A stretch of 21,440 nt of DNA, from contig JBFYLO010000075.1 in assembly GCA_041305385.1 (NCBI GenBank), positions 1 through 21,440 of the forward strand, given 5' to 3'. The notes below the pieces were generated by a model that was given only the letters and a program-made list of their open reading frames with translations, was not told the origin of the DNA and made no database searches. Origin of the DNA: JAKAKT01 sp041305385. GTDB taxonomy: Archaea > Micrarchaeota > Micrarchaeia > Burarchaeales > JAKAKT01. Shown here in pieces: positions 13,482 through 20,482 of the stretch (its first letter is position 1; the number at the start of each line of letters is the position of its first letter). Position numbers and translations under genes: made by a program.

Positions 13482-13964
13482 TCACACTTGTTCTCTTTTC
13501 TTGTGTATTTTCTTGTGAAAACTGCTTCGGTAGGCCTTCTCCCTTGCTTCCCAGGTCTTCAGCTCTTCTGCTGCTTCATCAATTGTTTTCCTGGCCCAAA
13601 CCAGGAGCTTTGCCGCTTCTTTTTTGTAGGGGCAGTATGAGGAGAGATAGAATGATACTTCGCCACACTCGAAAAGATAAGTCAGAGGGAAAAGCCGGCA
13701 GGAAAGGGGCCTTTCCTTCCCTTTCAGGATGCACCTGACCAGGCCGTTTTTCTCGCCTAGGAACGGGCACTTGCCGTTTTCAAACAGTATGACGTTGAGG
13801 CTCCCCTCTTTTGACGAGAGCACCGCGCTCTCGAACCTGTGTTTTTTTGACAGCCGCGAAAGCTCTTTTGACGAGACGGAGAGCTTTGAGCCCAGGCAGC
13901 ACTTGCCATTGCATTTGACGCAAAGCTTCGCAAGCTCCTTCTCTTCTTTTAGATAGGTGGCCAT
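13482..13964 (-). CDS. YkgJ-family cysteine cluster protein
   Basis: A 160-residue cytoplasmic protein of the YkgJ / UPF0153 type, thought to bind zinc or an iron-sulphur cluster. It has C15-x2-C18-x3-C22-C23, then GKCPFLG, a second Cys at VRCIL, SCRLFPLTY and the late SYCPYKK, the usual order of the family. The C-terminal third is helical and strongly basic (KKIHKKREQV). The molecular role of the family is not well established. The start is supported by a shared TATA box at 13990-13995, 28-29 nt upstream, which also faces the divergent tRNA-Gln gene. Confidence 0.88.
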   Translation of the reverse strand: MATYLKEEKELAKLCVKCNGKCCLGSKLSVSSKELSRLSKKHRFESAVLSSKEGSLNVILFENGKCPFLGEKNGLVRCILKGKERPLSCRLFPLTYLFECGEVSFYLSSYCPYKKEAAKLLVWARKTIDEAAEELKTWEAREKAYRSSFHKKIHKKREQV

Positions 13965-13985
13965 CGAAGAAACATGGGACAGAAA

Positions 13986-13998
13986 GGCATTATAAGCC
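13986..13998. promoter_or_regulatory. Shared bidirectional TATA box (ykgJ-like gene and tRNA-Gln)
   Basis: A near-palindrome GGCATTATAAGCC with core TTATAA at 13990-13995. It is centred 28-29 nt before the YkgJ-type ATG on the minus strand and 29-30 nt before the tRNA-Gln 5' end on the plus strand. No other TATA-like sequence is seen in the 57-nt gap. Confidence 0.6.
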
Positions 13999-14021
13999 TG
14001 ATTTCCAAAAGAATTGAATGC

Positions 14022-14094
14022 AGCCCCGTCGTCTAGCGGTCAAGGATAGTGGCCTTTGGAGCCATTGACACCGGTTCAAATCCGGTCGGGGCTA
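14022..14094 (+). tRNA. tRNA-Gln (anticodon UUG)
   Basis: A complete 73-nt cloverleaf without intron. The acceptor stem AGCCCCG/CGGGGCT is 7 bp. The anticodon stem GTGGC/GCCAT encloses CTTTGGA, with anticodon TTG at positions 34-36. The T arm is ACCGG-TTCAAAT-CCGGT, and the discriminator base is A. CCA is not encoded. The A1-U72 end pair fits archaeal tRNA-Gln, which is normally charged through GluRS and the GatDE amidotransferase; neither enzyme is in this window. T-runs follow at 14096-14100 and 14107-14113. Confidence 0.96.
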
Positions 14095-14095
14095 C

Positions 14096-14113
14096 TTTTT
14101 CATTTCATTTTTT
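14096..14113 (+). terminator. T-rich terminator after tRNA-Gln
   Basis: Two T-runs (five and six to seven T) begin 2 nt after the tRNA and overlap the 3' end of the convergent gene at 14105. There is no hairpin besides the tRNA itself, as is usual for archaeal oligo-T termination. Confidence 0.5.
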
Positions 14114-15661
14114 CCCTTTCGGGATTGCGAAAATGCTCAGCTCGGTTCCATTTTTCGAATCGAGTTCTTTGTTCAGGTAATCGGTGAGAATTTTTTTTAT
14201 CCTCTCAAATTCGTCCCTGCCGACTTGCTTGTTCCCCACTGCATAGCTCAGGTTTTTCACATTGAAGCAGAGCAGGCAGCTGTCCGCATTCTCAACATTG
14301 TGGCAGAGGTAGGAGCTTCTGGTGCTGTAGGAGCTGTCGACCTCGAAGCATCCCTTCAGCTTGGTCGAGTCGAAGCAGTTGATGCAGAACTGGGAATCCA
14401 GAATCCTCAGGCCTCCTCCGAAGATGTACTCGGACCGGACTACGCCGCTCGAGTAGCCCGAGTTCTTGCCCCCCGTCGTGTCCCACACCTTGTAGATGTT
14501 CGAGCCCCCGAAACGCGAGGGGGTGTCGACGCAGTTCTCATTGGTTCCATCGAAGAATTCCTCCGTGAAATAGGCGACCTTGGAAACGCGGGAGAGCAGC
14601 TCCTTGAGTGTCGGCCTCTCGCCCTTCGCAAGCTCTATTGTTTTCTTCGCGCTCTCGAATGCCTCATCAAGCGTGACAAGCCGGTCACAGGGAATGTCTT
14701 TTGCTATGGGCAGCTCCGTGACCTTGTAAGTCGGGCTTCCGAGCGCGCCCTTAATCTTCTTCACCTTCACTGACTTTTCAAGGAGCCATTGCCCGAATCC
14801 TTTTATCCCGGCGTGCTCCTTTGCAAGCACGAGCTTTGTTGTTGTTTTGAAAGCAGCTTCGATTCTTGCGGGAACGGGGCTGTCATATGCCCGCTCCTCT
14901 TCTGGAATCTTGTGCTTATCCCTTCCGAAAAACGCGATGTCGGCTATGGAGAAAATCCGCTTCTTTTCCCTCAGTTCTTCGGCCATTTCGGAAAGGAGTT
15001 TTTTCTTCAACTCGAGGAAATCGTCCTTCGGTAGTTCCAGGTTCCCGATGACGTTCCTCTTGGAGCGGAGGTTGAACGCGAATATCCCGTTCTGGCACCC
15101 TATGCAATTGAATGCGTAATACATGTCGCTTATGTCGGATGAGTAATGGGACTCGAAGCACCTTGTCGAACCCACCCCCTCAGAGAGGCGCATCCCTGTC
15201 CTAGAGCCTGGGAACCCCCAAACGCCAAAAACATACTCGGACTCGCGCAGGTACGAGAGATAAGCCCCATATTTCACTTCCCGCACGTTGTGGGCGTGGA
15301 GGATGTTATCGCAGTCTACGCAGTTGTCCACTTCGCTCACTTCGTAGTTTTTCCCGAAGAGCTTGTTTCCGCAGTAGGCGATTCTCTCCTCAACAGCGGA
15401 AAAAAGGGAGTCGATGTCCTTGATTTCATTCAGGTTGAGGGGAGGAAAAATGAGCTGGCCCATCTCGTCCTGGGAAATGAATTTTGCGTTTTCGGGATAA
15501 TACTTGCTCGCGACCATGACGTCCTTTCCCGAGATGAATGATTTCTTCATCTGGTATGGGGACATCATCTCGCGCAGGTAGTCCGCAAAATCAGAGAGCT
15601 TTCCTATCTCCTCTCCGAAAAGAGTCTTCGAGGTTGTGGCAAAGGCCTGCTCCAGATTCAT
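14105..15661 (-). CDS. Unknown 518-aa protein with internal duplication and Cys motifs
   Basis: A cytoplasmic-looking protein with two homologous halves. Each half has SEY[VI]FG (about 141 and 411), RCFE/GCFE, a [YS]SxxS...N-x-x-x-C stretch with short-spaced Cys (FNCIGCQNG near 185; ADSCLLCFNVKN near 463), then a conserved end: NVIGNLELPKDDFLELKKKL (203-222) and YAVGNKQVGRDEFERIKKIL (473-492). The Cys pairs, CVDCDNI and FCINCFD among them, suggest metal binding or a short-rung beta-helix-like fold. The linker between halves is helical. I recall similar repeats in unannotated proteins of small-genome archaea and CPR bacteria, without a known function. It is third in an operon, 12 nt after the upstream stop, with no TATA box of its own. 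Confidence 0.8.
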   Translation of the reverse strand: MNLEQAFATTSKTLFGEEIGKLSDFADYLREMMSPYQMKKSFISGKDVMVASKYYPENAKFISQDEMGQLIFPPLNLNEIKDIDSLFSAVEERIAYCGNKLFGKNYEVSEVDNCVDCDNILHAHNVREVKYGAYLSYLRESEYVFGVWGFPGSRTGMRLSEGVGSTRCFESHYSSDISDMYYAFNCIGCQNGIFAFNLRSKRNVIGNLELPKDDFLELKKKLLSEMAEELREKKRIFSIADIAFFGRDKHKIPEEERAYDSPVPARIEAAFKTTTKLVLAKEHAGIKGFGQWLLEKSVKVKKIKGALGSPTYKVTELPIAKDIPCDRLVTLDEAFESAKKTIELAKGERPTLKELLSRVSKVAYFTEEFFDGTNENCVDTPSRFGGSNIYKVWDTTGGKNSGYSSGVVRSEYIFGGGLRILDSQFCINCFDSTKLKGCFEVDSSYSTRSSYLCHNVENADSCLLCFNVKNLSYAVGNKQVGRDEFERIKKILTDYLNKELDSKNGTELSIFAIPKGKK

Positions 15662-15673
15662 TGTTTCCCTTTT

Positions 15674-16447
15674 TCAAACCAGCCCGTACATTCCCCGCTT
15701 CTTCTCGATTACTTCCGAGTCGTTGTTCATCAGCCTGATTGCCACTGTGCAGGCGTCTTCCGGGGCCTTGAGCTCGGTGCACATCTGCTCGATGTTCGCA
15801 TCCTTCTTCGCGAGAATCCGCCTGATTCTCTCGCTTAGGGAGATGTAGAAGTTCTTCTCGGCGACGTAGAATTTCTTGTTGAATGCGCGGACCCCAAGGT
15901 AATCCCCTGCCCGGATCTTCTTTTCGAGAGTTGCCGAGATTTCCCTGGCCTCCATCTCGTTGTCTATGACCGCATAGCCGAATTTCACGAGCATCTCCAT
16001 CCCGGTGAGTTTTTTCCCTGGGAAGGGTTGTGGTTGGGGCTGGGTTTGTGCAATTTGAGGGCGAACCTGGTTTTGTGCCTGGGCTTTTGGGGCTTGAATG
16101 CTCGCTTCTCTTATGAGCGGGTAAACTGACCGGGGGATGTTGTAGACCCCTGTCTTGGAATATTTCCCGCCCTTGTAGAGCTCGACGAACTCTTTCCTTA
16201 TCAGTCCCTCGAGAATCTTCTTCTCGGAATCGGTAAGCGTCTTGTTGACATTGTAGGGAATCCTGCTCTCGAACCTGAAGGCTGTCAGTTTCCTGAGAAC
16301 TGAAATCTCCTCCTGGGAGAGGGGCGATTTCGAAAGCGGATTCAGGAAAGAGAGGGCAACTACTCCTTTCGAGAGGTGGTGGACCTCGTATTCCCCTTCC
16401 TCGAGCCCGAGCTTTTGGGCCAGTTCCTTCTCAAGCGCGATTTTCAT
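15674..16447 (-). CDS. Unknown protein with winged-helix-like ends
   Basis: A 257-residue protein. The first 35 residues (LEKELAQKLGLEEGEYEVHHL) may form a small beta domain. The segment at about 70-115 (LTDSEKKILEGLIRKEFVELY, then YNIPRSVYPLI) looks like a winged helix. A Gln/Pro/Ala-rich flexible linker covers about 115-143. The C-terminal part (about 148-257) contains a second helix-turn-helix-like region ending KKRGMYGLV, where a basic strand resembles a wing. DNA binding is therefore possible, but protein-protein use of such domains is also common. Start: ATG at 16447 overlaps the AMMECR1 stop as ATGA, a sign of translational coupling. The upstream open extension to 16612 only shadows AMMECR1. 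Confidence 0.75.
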   Translation of the reverse strand: MKIALEKELAQKLGLEEGEYEVHHLSKGVVALSFLNPLSKSPLSQEEISVLRKLTAFRFESRIPYNVNKTLTDSEKKILEGLIRKEFVELYKGGKYSKTGVYNIPRSVYPLIREASIQAPKAQAQNQVRPQIAQTQPQPQPFPGKKLTGMEMLVKFGYAVIDNEMEAREISATLEKKIRAGDYLGVRAFNKKFYVAEKNFYISLSERIRRILAKKDANIEQMCTELKAPEDACTVAIRLMNNDSEVIEKKRGMYGLV

Positions 16448-17055
16448 TTCGACACCAACTCCTGCTCCTCGATTTCCCCCTCGGGAGTTTTCTCCGAGAA
16501 AACCTGCCCGGTGAAGGAGCTTATCTCGACTGTTCCGCTCCTCCAGGCATCTTTGGGCAGGCCGGCCTTGTTGCAGGTGTGGCAGAGGAATTCCTCCTCG
16601 TTCCATTTCCACTCGAGCGGGACCTGGGGCAGGAGAAGGCCTGATTGGAAACCGCTCCGGGCAATGAGGCCGTCCCTTCCCACCTTTATCCTCTTCGGGT
16701 ATTCGTCCGGGCCCTTCACTTTCAGCACCTGCGGTTCAGTGAGCACGCTTATCTCTACTACTATATTAGACAGCTCGGCTTCGCTTGAGATTGGGGGGAA
16801 GCGCGGGTCCTCGAACGCGGATTTGACAGCGCAATCAGCCACGGCATCCGCGAGGGGCTTGAACGGGAGCGGGTATCCGATGCAGCCCCTGAGCTCGTGG
16901 CCCTTGAAAACATGGAGAGTTACGAAGACTCCGAGGGGCTTTCTCAGGCTCGCCGGGGCATCGGATGCGTTTGCCGGTTTTCCGTTCCTAAGGCAGTTGC
17001 GAACCGATTTCCGGGCAAGGGCGATGAGATACTTTGCCTCCTCAAGAGTTACCAT
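16444..17055 (-). CDS. AMMECR1 domain protein
   Basis: A 203-residue protein covering the whole AMMECR1 domain, with the family signature LRGCIGYP at 55-62 and further typical segments EDPRFPPIS, VEISVLTEP and the late WKWNEEEFLCHTC. The biochemical role of the family is unresolved; a base-recognition or RNA/redox role has been proposed from structure. It is first gene of a three-gene operon with the winged-helix-like protein (ATGA overlap) and the duplicated 518-aa protein. The promoter is a TATA box at 17087-17095. The leader of about 10 nt contains GGGAGG, only 3 nt from the ATG, so a weak Shine-Dalgarno at best. Confidence 0.94.
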   Translation of the reverse strand: MVTLEEAKYLIALARKSVRNCLRNGKPANASDAPASLRKPLGVFVTLHVFKGHELRGCIGYPLPFKPLADAVADCAVKSAFEDPRFPPISSEAELSNIVVEISVLTEPQVLKVKGPDEYPKRIKVGRDGLIARSGFQSGLLLPQVPLEWKWNEEEFLCHTCNKAGLPKDAWRSGTVEISSFTGQVFSEKTPEGEIEEQELVSK

Positions 17056-17086
17056 GTGCCTCCCGAACTAGTTTTGAACCGAATGC

Positions 17087-17095
17087 TTAAATAAT
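17087..17095 (-). promoter_or_regulatory. TATA box for the AMMECR1 operon
   Basis: The minus strand reads ATTATTTAA, centred about 36 nt upstream of the ATG at 17055. Confidence 0.5.
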
Positions 17096-17099
17096 TAGC

Positions 17100-17510
17100 C
17101 TAGGTGCACAGGTCCTGCTTGGTGCAATTGGCGATTTCGACCGCCTGGTAGACTTTACAATCGCCACTGAAGCCCCCGCAGCACTTCGTCAGGTTTCCGG
17201 AGATGTTGTAGTAACAATCCAAACAATCCGTGCAGCTCTCTTTCGAATAAAACCCGTTATCGCATTCGAAGAGGCTCATTCCAGTCAGCCTCTTGTCGCC
17301 GCACAGCTTCTCGATTAGCACCTTCTTCGCCTTTTCCTTCTCGGGGTTGACAGCGGGTTGCTTTGAGCTTACCATGAATGAAAGGGATAGGAGGAGGATT
17401 AGCACGAGCACTGCGCCGGCAATCAGGTATAATTTATTTGCATCCAATTTTGTGTCCAATTCCGCACCGAACCCTTTTTTGGCCTCATGCTTAAATAGGT
17501 TGAGCCCCAC
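17100..17510 (-). CDS. Membrane-anchored Cys-rich protein of unknown function
   Basis: About 136 residues: a short basic N-terminus, one membrane segment (LYLIAGAVLVLILLLSLSFMV, split as LYLIAGAVLVLI and LLLSLSFMV), a charged linker and a compact outer domain with ten Cys, including SCTDCLDCYYN and KCCGGFSGDC. Two sequons (NIS, NLT) support an outside location. The start is uncertain. GTG at 17510 is chosen because the alternative GTG at 17546 would overlap the leaderless divergent gene at 17520 by 27 nt. TTG at 17459 is a third option that keeps the membrane segment. It diverges from the CDP-alcohol phosphotransferase gene. Family not recognised. Confidence 0.65.
   Translation of the reverse strand: MGLNLFKHEAKKGFGAELDTKLDANKLYLIAGAVLVLILLLSLSFMVSSKQPAVNPEKEKAKKVLIEKLCGDKRLTGMSLFECDNGFYSKESCTDCLDCYYNISGNLTKCCGGFSGDCKVYQAVEIANCTKQDLCT
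17490..17497 (+). promoter_or_regulatory. TATA box for the lipid gene operon
   Basis: CTTAAATA centred 26-27 nt before the ATG at 17520, so the transcript is leaderless. Confidence 0.6.
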
Positions 17511-17519
17511 TAAGGGATT

Positions 17520-18167
17520 ATGCTGAGCGCGATAATCCCGAGGCACAGGTATTCCGGGTGGACCTCTTTCGTGGGGAAAACTGTTGCGAAAACCGGAGTG
17601 GACCCGAATTTCATAACGTTCCTCGCAATCCCGCTCGCAATAATCTCCGCGTGTTCAATCGCCACGGGTTTCTACCTGGGCGCCTTCGTCTTCGGGGCCC
17701 TTGCGATGTGGATGGATGCGCTCGATGGCGCGGTGGCGAGGGCTGCGGACAGGGTCACGAAGTTCGGGAACTATTTCGATGCGATGGTTGACAAGTATGT
17801 CGAGATGATTCTTTACGTCGGATTCTGCCTCGCAAACCCGGCCCAGTACGGATTGTTCGCCCTGGTGGCTGCCGCGGGAACGATGCTCATCAGCTATGCG
17901 AAGCCGCGGGTCGCGATTGTGATACCGACTGACAACCGGGACTGGCCCGCAATCGGGGAGAGGGCGGACAGGCTTGCCATCCTATTCCTCGGGCTCCTTT
18001 CGTGCGCAATGCTCGGGAACGTTCATGCAGCATTCGGCCTGAATATTCTGCAGATAACCCTCGTGGTTGTTGCCGCGATTACGATAGCGGGCTCAATCGG
18101 GAGAATCACTTATGCGAGAGGGCTCATCGACGAGTTCGGGAGAAAAAAGGGAAAAAAGAAAAAATAG
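17520..18167 (+). CDS. CDP-alcohol phosphotransferase family protein
   Basis: A 215-residue integral membrane enzyme that swaps CMP on a CDP-lipid for an alcohol headgroup. The family signature is intact at about residues 66-92: DALDGAVAR, then G-x3-D-x3-D (GNYFDAMVD). Five to six membrane helices are visible, and the C-terminus is very basic (GRKKGKKKK). In archaea this family includes archaetidylinositol-phosphate, archaetidylglycerol-phosphate and archaetidylserine synthases; the alcohol used here cannot be told from the sequence. It heads an operon with a SEC59/DGK1-type kinase (10 nt downstream) and a PHP phosphoesterase, a context that supports polar lipid or polyprenol-phosphate metabolism. 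Confidence 0.9.
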   Translation: MLSAIIPRHRYSGWTSFVGKTVAKTGVDPNFITFLAIPLAIISACSIATGFYLGAFVFGALAMWMDALDGAVARAADRVTKFGNYFDAMVDKYVEMILYVGFCLANPAQYGLFALVAAAGTMLISYAKPRVAIVIPTDNRDWPAIGERADRLAILFLGLLSCAMLGNVHAAFGLNILQITLVVVAAITIAGSIGRITYARGLIDEFGRKKGKKKK

Positions 18168-18177
18168 CGTTGAGGTT

Positions 18178-19230
18178 ATGGAACTGACTATCGCGTGGGC
18201 CGCTGCGTTGGTTCTCCTTCTTGCGTCGCTTGCGTCCGGAGGAAAACGGAGGAGGGCCGTGACCATTCTTGTGATGGTTATCGCACTCGGCATGGCTTAT
18301 GCACTGGGGAGCTGGAACCCCCCATCGCTCGCTCGTGCTCTTCCGTTTGACGTCTGCTTCCATCTTGCTCTTCCATTTGCTGCCTGCTTTGCAATCGCAT
18401 TCGCTTCCCTTGAAACGAAAAATTTCCCTTGGCTCGCACTTGCCTCGGCGGCAGTATCTGTCTTGTTCCTTGTTTATGGAACCCCAGTTCATTCACGGGG
18501 TTCGTTGCCCTCTTTTCTAGATGGAACCCCGATTCAGGCTGTTTGCGCGGGGTTCGTCATCGCCCTCTTTTCCAGGTACATTGCCGAGTGGATTGTCCGA
18601 AATGCCGAGCGAAAGCTTCCGGGCAGGTTCTTTTATTCAGTCTACAAGAAGCCCGAAGCTGCGAAAAGAGAGGAGGAGACAGAATTTTTCGAGTATAGGC
18701 GAAAGGGATTCCATTTCCTTGGAGGGATGCTGATAATCGCGATGATTTATTTCCTTGGGAATGAGGTCTCGCTCCTGCTTTTCTGCGCAGCCGCCCTCGC
18801 CTCACTTTTCGTGATAAACTCGATTGCCCAAACTGGCAGGAGCGCTTTTGAGCAGTTAATCCGAATGTTCGAGAGGCATGGGAAAAGGCCGCTGGACGGC
18901 GTTTTGTGGTTCTTGGCCGGGACTTCGGTCCTTCTGCTCTTTGCATCGCAATCTTTCGTCCTTTCTGGGGTTTTCGTGATGGCTGCCGGCGATGCGGGGG
19001 CAGCGATTTTCGGGAAGAAATTTGGCTCGGTGAAGTGGCCTTACAACAAGAAGAAAAGCGTTGTCGGGTCGCTCGCTTTCGTGGTATGCTCGCTCCCTGC
19101 GCTCCTGTTGAGCACCTCGCCGATAACCTCGGCTGCGATACTCGTATGCGCAGCAATGGAGTCTTTAAATTGGGAGGTGGACGACAATATAATGGCTGCA
19201 ATTGTTTTCACGGTGGCTTCGAATGTCTGA
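18178..19230 (+). CDS. SEC59/DGK1/VTE5-type CTP-dependent lipid kinase
   Basis: A 350-residue multi-pass membrane protein. The C-terminal 190 residues match the dolichol / diacylglycerol / phytol kinase family, which uses CTP: YRRKGFHFLGG near 180, AAGDAGAAIFGKKFG near 277, KKKSVVGSLAF near 300, and the end motif E-x4-VDDN (ESLNWEVDDNIMAA). The likely substrate is a polyprenol or isoprenoid alcohol or lipid; this is inference. The N-terminal 150 residues add about five membrane helices not typical of the core domain. The start at 18178 lies 10 nt after the preceding stop, with GAGGT close by. The frame is open further upstream but overlaps the previous gene. It overlaps the PHP gene start by 8 nt. 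Confidence 0.85.
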   Translation: MELTIAWAAALVLLLASLASGGKRRRAVTILVMVIALGMAYALGSWNPPSLARALPFDVCFHLALPFAACFAIAFASLETKNFPWLALASAAVSVLFLVYGTPVHSRGSLPSFLDGTPIQAVCAGFVIALFSRYIAEWIVRNAERKLPGRFFYSVYKKPEAAKREEETEFFEYRRKGFHFLGGMLIIAMIYFLGNEVSLLLFCAAALASLFVINSIAQTGRSAFEQLIRMFERHGKRPLDGVLWFLAGTSVLLLFASQSFVLSGVFVMAAGDAGAAIFGKKFGSVKWPYNKKKSVVGSLAFVVCSLPALLLSTSPITSAAILVCAAMESLNWEVDDNIMAAIVFTVASNV

Positions 19231-19864
19231 CATGATAAGGGTGGACATGCACGTCCACTCGAACAAATCCCCGGATGCGCTGGCGAGCATCGAGGTCCTG
19301 GTAGCGGAAGCGAAGAAAAAAGGGCTCGGGGGGATTGCGCTCGCGGACCACAACTACTTCCACAAAAGCAAGCCGAAGTTCAAGGATTTCATTGTTCTTT
19401 ATGGTTGTGAAGTTTCGAGCACGAAAGGGCATATTGCTGTTTTCGGGGTTGACGGGGTGCCGGGCAGGGACCCGGACGAGGTTTGCGGGTATGTGAGAAA
19501 TAAGGGGGGGATTGCGATTCCGACCCACCCGTTCTCTTTTCACAAGAAAGGAGTCGGCTCGCTCGCTTTCAAGCTCAGCCCGGTTATCGAAAAGTTCAAC
19601 GGGACGGACCCAATCAACAACATAATTTCGCGCTTCAGGATAAAGAACGGGACAGGGGGGAGCGATGCGCACCACCCTGCAGAGCTGGGGCTGGCTTGGA
19701 CTGAATTCGAGGGAGTGGAGAGCGAGGAGGATGTTCTCGAGGCGCTCAAGAAAGGGAATTTTACGGGGAAAGTCTCCCACAACCCAATCGGGCTCCCTCT
19801 CGCGTTCTCGATGAGGATTCTGGGGAGATTGGACGCGGGGAAGCCGCTGATTCCGAGGATGTAA
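19223..19864 (+). CDS. PHP-domain phosphoesterase
   Basis: A 213-residue single-domain PHP protein, predicted metal-dependent phosphoesterase. The motifs appear in order: DMHVHS (HxH), ADHNYFHKSK, YGCEVSS, PTHPFS and GSDAHHPAELG, so all metal ligands seem present. The C-terminus has HNPIGLPLAFS, a feature seen in compact archaeal PHP proteins. Three starts are possible. ATG at 19223 has GGTGG 6 nt upstream and overlaps the kinase gene by 8 nt; ATG at 19202 lies deeper in the kinase; ATG at 19232 follows the stop. Third gene of the lipid operon. The substrate is unknown; a phosphate ester in lipid or nucleotide metabolism is inference from context. Confidence 0.9.
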   Translation: MSDMIRVDMHVHSNKSPDALASIEVLVAEAKKKGLGGIALADHNYFHKSKPKFKDFIVLYGCEVSSTKGHIAVFGVDGVPGRDPDEVCGYVRNKGGIAIPTHPFSFHKKGVGSLAFKLSPVIEKFNGTDPINNIISRFRIKNGTGGSDAHHPAELGLAWTEFEGVESEEDVLEALKKGNFTGKVSHNPIGLPLAFSMRILGRLDAGKPLIPRM

Positions 19865-19888
19865 GGGGATAGTGAAACAAACTGCATG

Positions 19889-19898
19889 TTTTATATAC
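19889..19898 (+). promoter_or_regulatory. TATA box for the 166-aa gene
   Basis: TTTTATATAC, about 52 nt before the GTG at 19946, implying a leader of about 25 nt that contains a good Shine-Dalgarno. Confidence 0.55.
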
Positions 19899-19933
19899 TC
19901 CGGTCCGAAAACCAGAACAGGCGACCAAAAAAA

Positions 19934-19942
19934 GGAAGTGAT
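19934..19942 (+). promoter_or_regulatory. Shine-Dalgarno GGAAGTGAT
   Basis: Eight of nine bases match the canonical GGAGGTGAT. It is 7 nt (from GGAAG) before the GTG at 19946 and decides that start over the ATG at 19886. Confidence 0.6.
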
Positions 19943-19945
19943 TCT

Positions 19946-20446
19946 GTGGACATTAGCAGAGATGCTGAGGACATAGCCAAGCTCGCGGAATTCCTGAAGG
20001 CCAAGAAGCCGGAGGAATCCGAGCGGGATGCCATCATCAGGTATTACATGGAGCTGGGGCAGGCTGGCGGGATTACATCGACCAAGGAGGTCGGGGTCAT
20101 AGTTGACGGGGCTGAAATCGGGATTGTCGATTGCGCCCTGGCGAACCCGGCCTCGATAGCAGTGTCTTATGCAGAGGACAGGCTCGGGGCGATGCTCGGG
20201 CTCTGGACCCTTGCCGAGTTCGCGCCGAAAACCGCGATAATCGCCATGAACTCCGCGAACCCCGCCCTTTTCCCGGACATCTGCGCAATAGTGAGAAGGT
20301 CGCATCTTCTCGGCCACATCTCAGTCAGGTTCGTCCTGCTCGATGTTGGGGGCGCGAGAAGGGAAATAATACAGCGCAGGAGCGAGCACTCGCCACGGAG
20401 AAAGATGATAAAGGGCGAGAGGCAGCAGCACAAAAAGCAGGATTAA
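19946..20446 (+). CDS. Unknown soluble protein, 166 residues
   Basis: It starts with GTG (VDISRDAEDIAKLAEFL). The first 50 residues are helical and charged. The core at about 55-140 alternates short hydrophobic strands and helices (EVGVIVDGAEIGIVDCAL, TAIIAMNSANPALFPDICAI), suggesting an alpha/beta fold. The tail is strongly basic and Gln-rich (RRKMIKGERQQHKKQD) and may be disordered. No motif I can name is present; the single DC at about 76 and NSANP at about 121 are the most distinctive polar spots. It has its own promoter, a leader and a strong Shine-Dalgarno, unlike most first genes here. Followed after 36 nt by the pilin-like gene. Confidence 0.75.
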   Translation: MDISRDAEDIAKLAEFLKAKKPEESERDAIIRYYMELGQAGGITSTKEVGVIVDGAEIGIVDCALANPASIAVSYAEDRLGAMLGLWTLAEFAPKTAIIAMNSANPALFPDICAIVRRSHLLGHISVRFVLLDVGGARREIIQRRSEHSPRRKMIKGERQQHKKQD

Positions 20447-20453
20447 CACAATG

Positions 20454-20461
20454 TTTATATG
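20454..20461 (+). promoter_or_regulatory. TATA box for the pilin-like gene
   Basis: TTTATATG centred 25-26 nt before the GTG at 20483. Confidence 0.55.
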
Positions 20462-20482
20462 CGTTGCACCCGATAATTTTCC

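Noticed and set aside
16448..16612. N-terminal extension of the winged-helix-like protein to an upstream start
   Set aside because: The extra 55 residues are Arg/Gly-rich and lie wholly inside the AMMECR1 gene; the ATGA overlap marks the true start.
17511..17546. Longer form of the Cys-rich membrane protein from GTG at 17546
   Set aside because: It would overlap the leaderless divergent phosphotransferase gene and adds nothing recognisable.
19208..20317. 369-codon minus-strand ORF opposite the PHP gene
   Set aside because: The plus strand has all PHP motifs and another plausible gene; the long antisense frame follows from high GC in codon position three.
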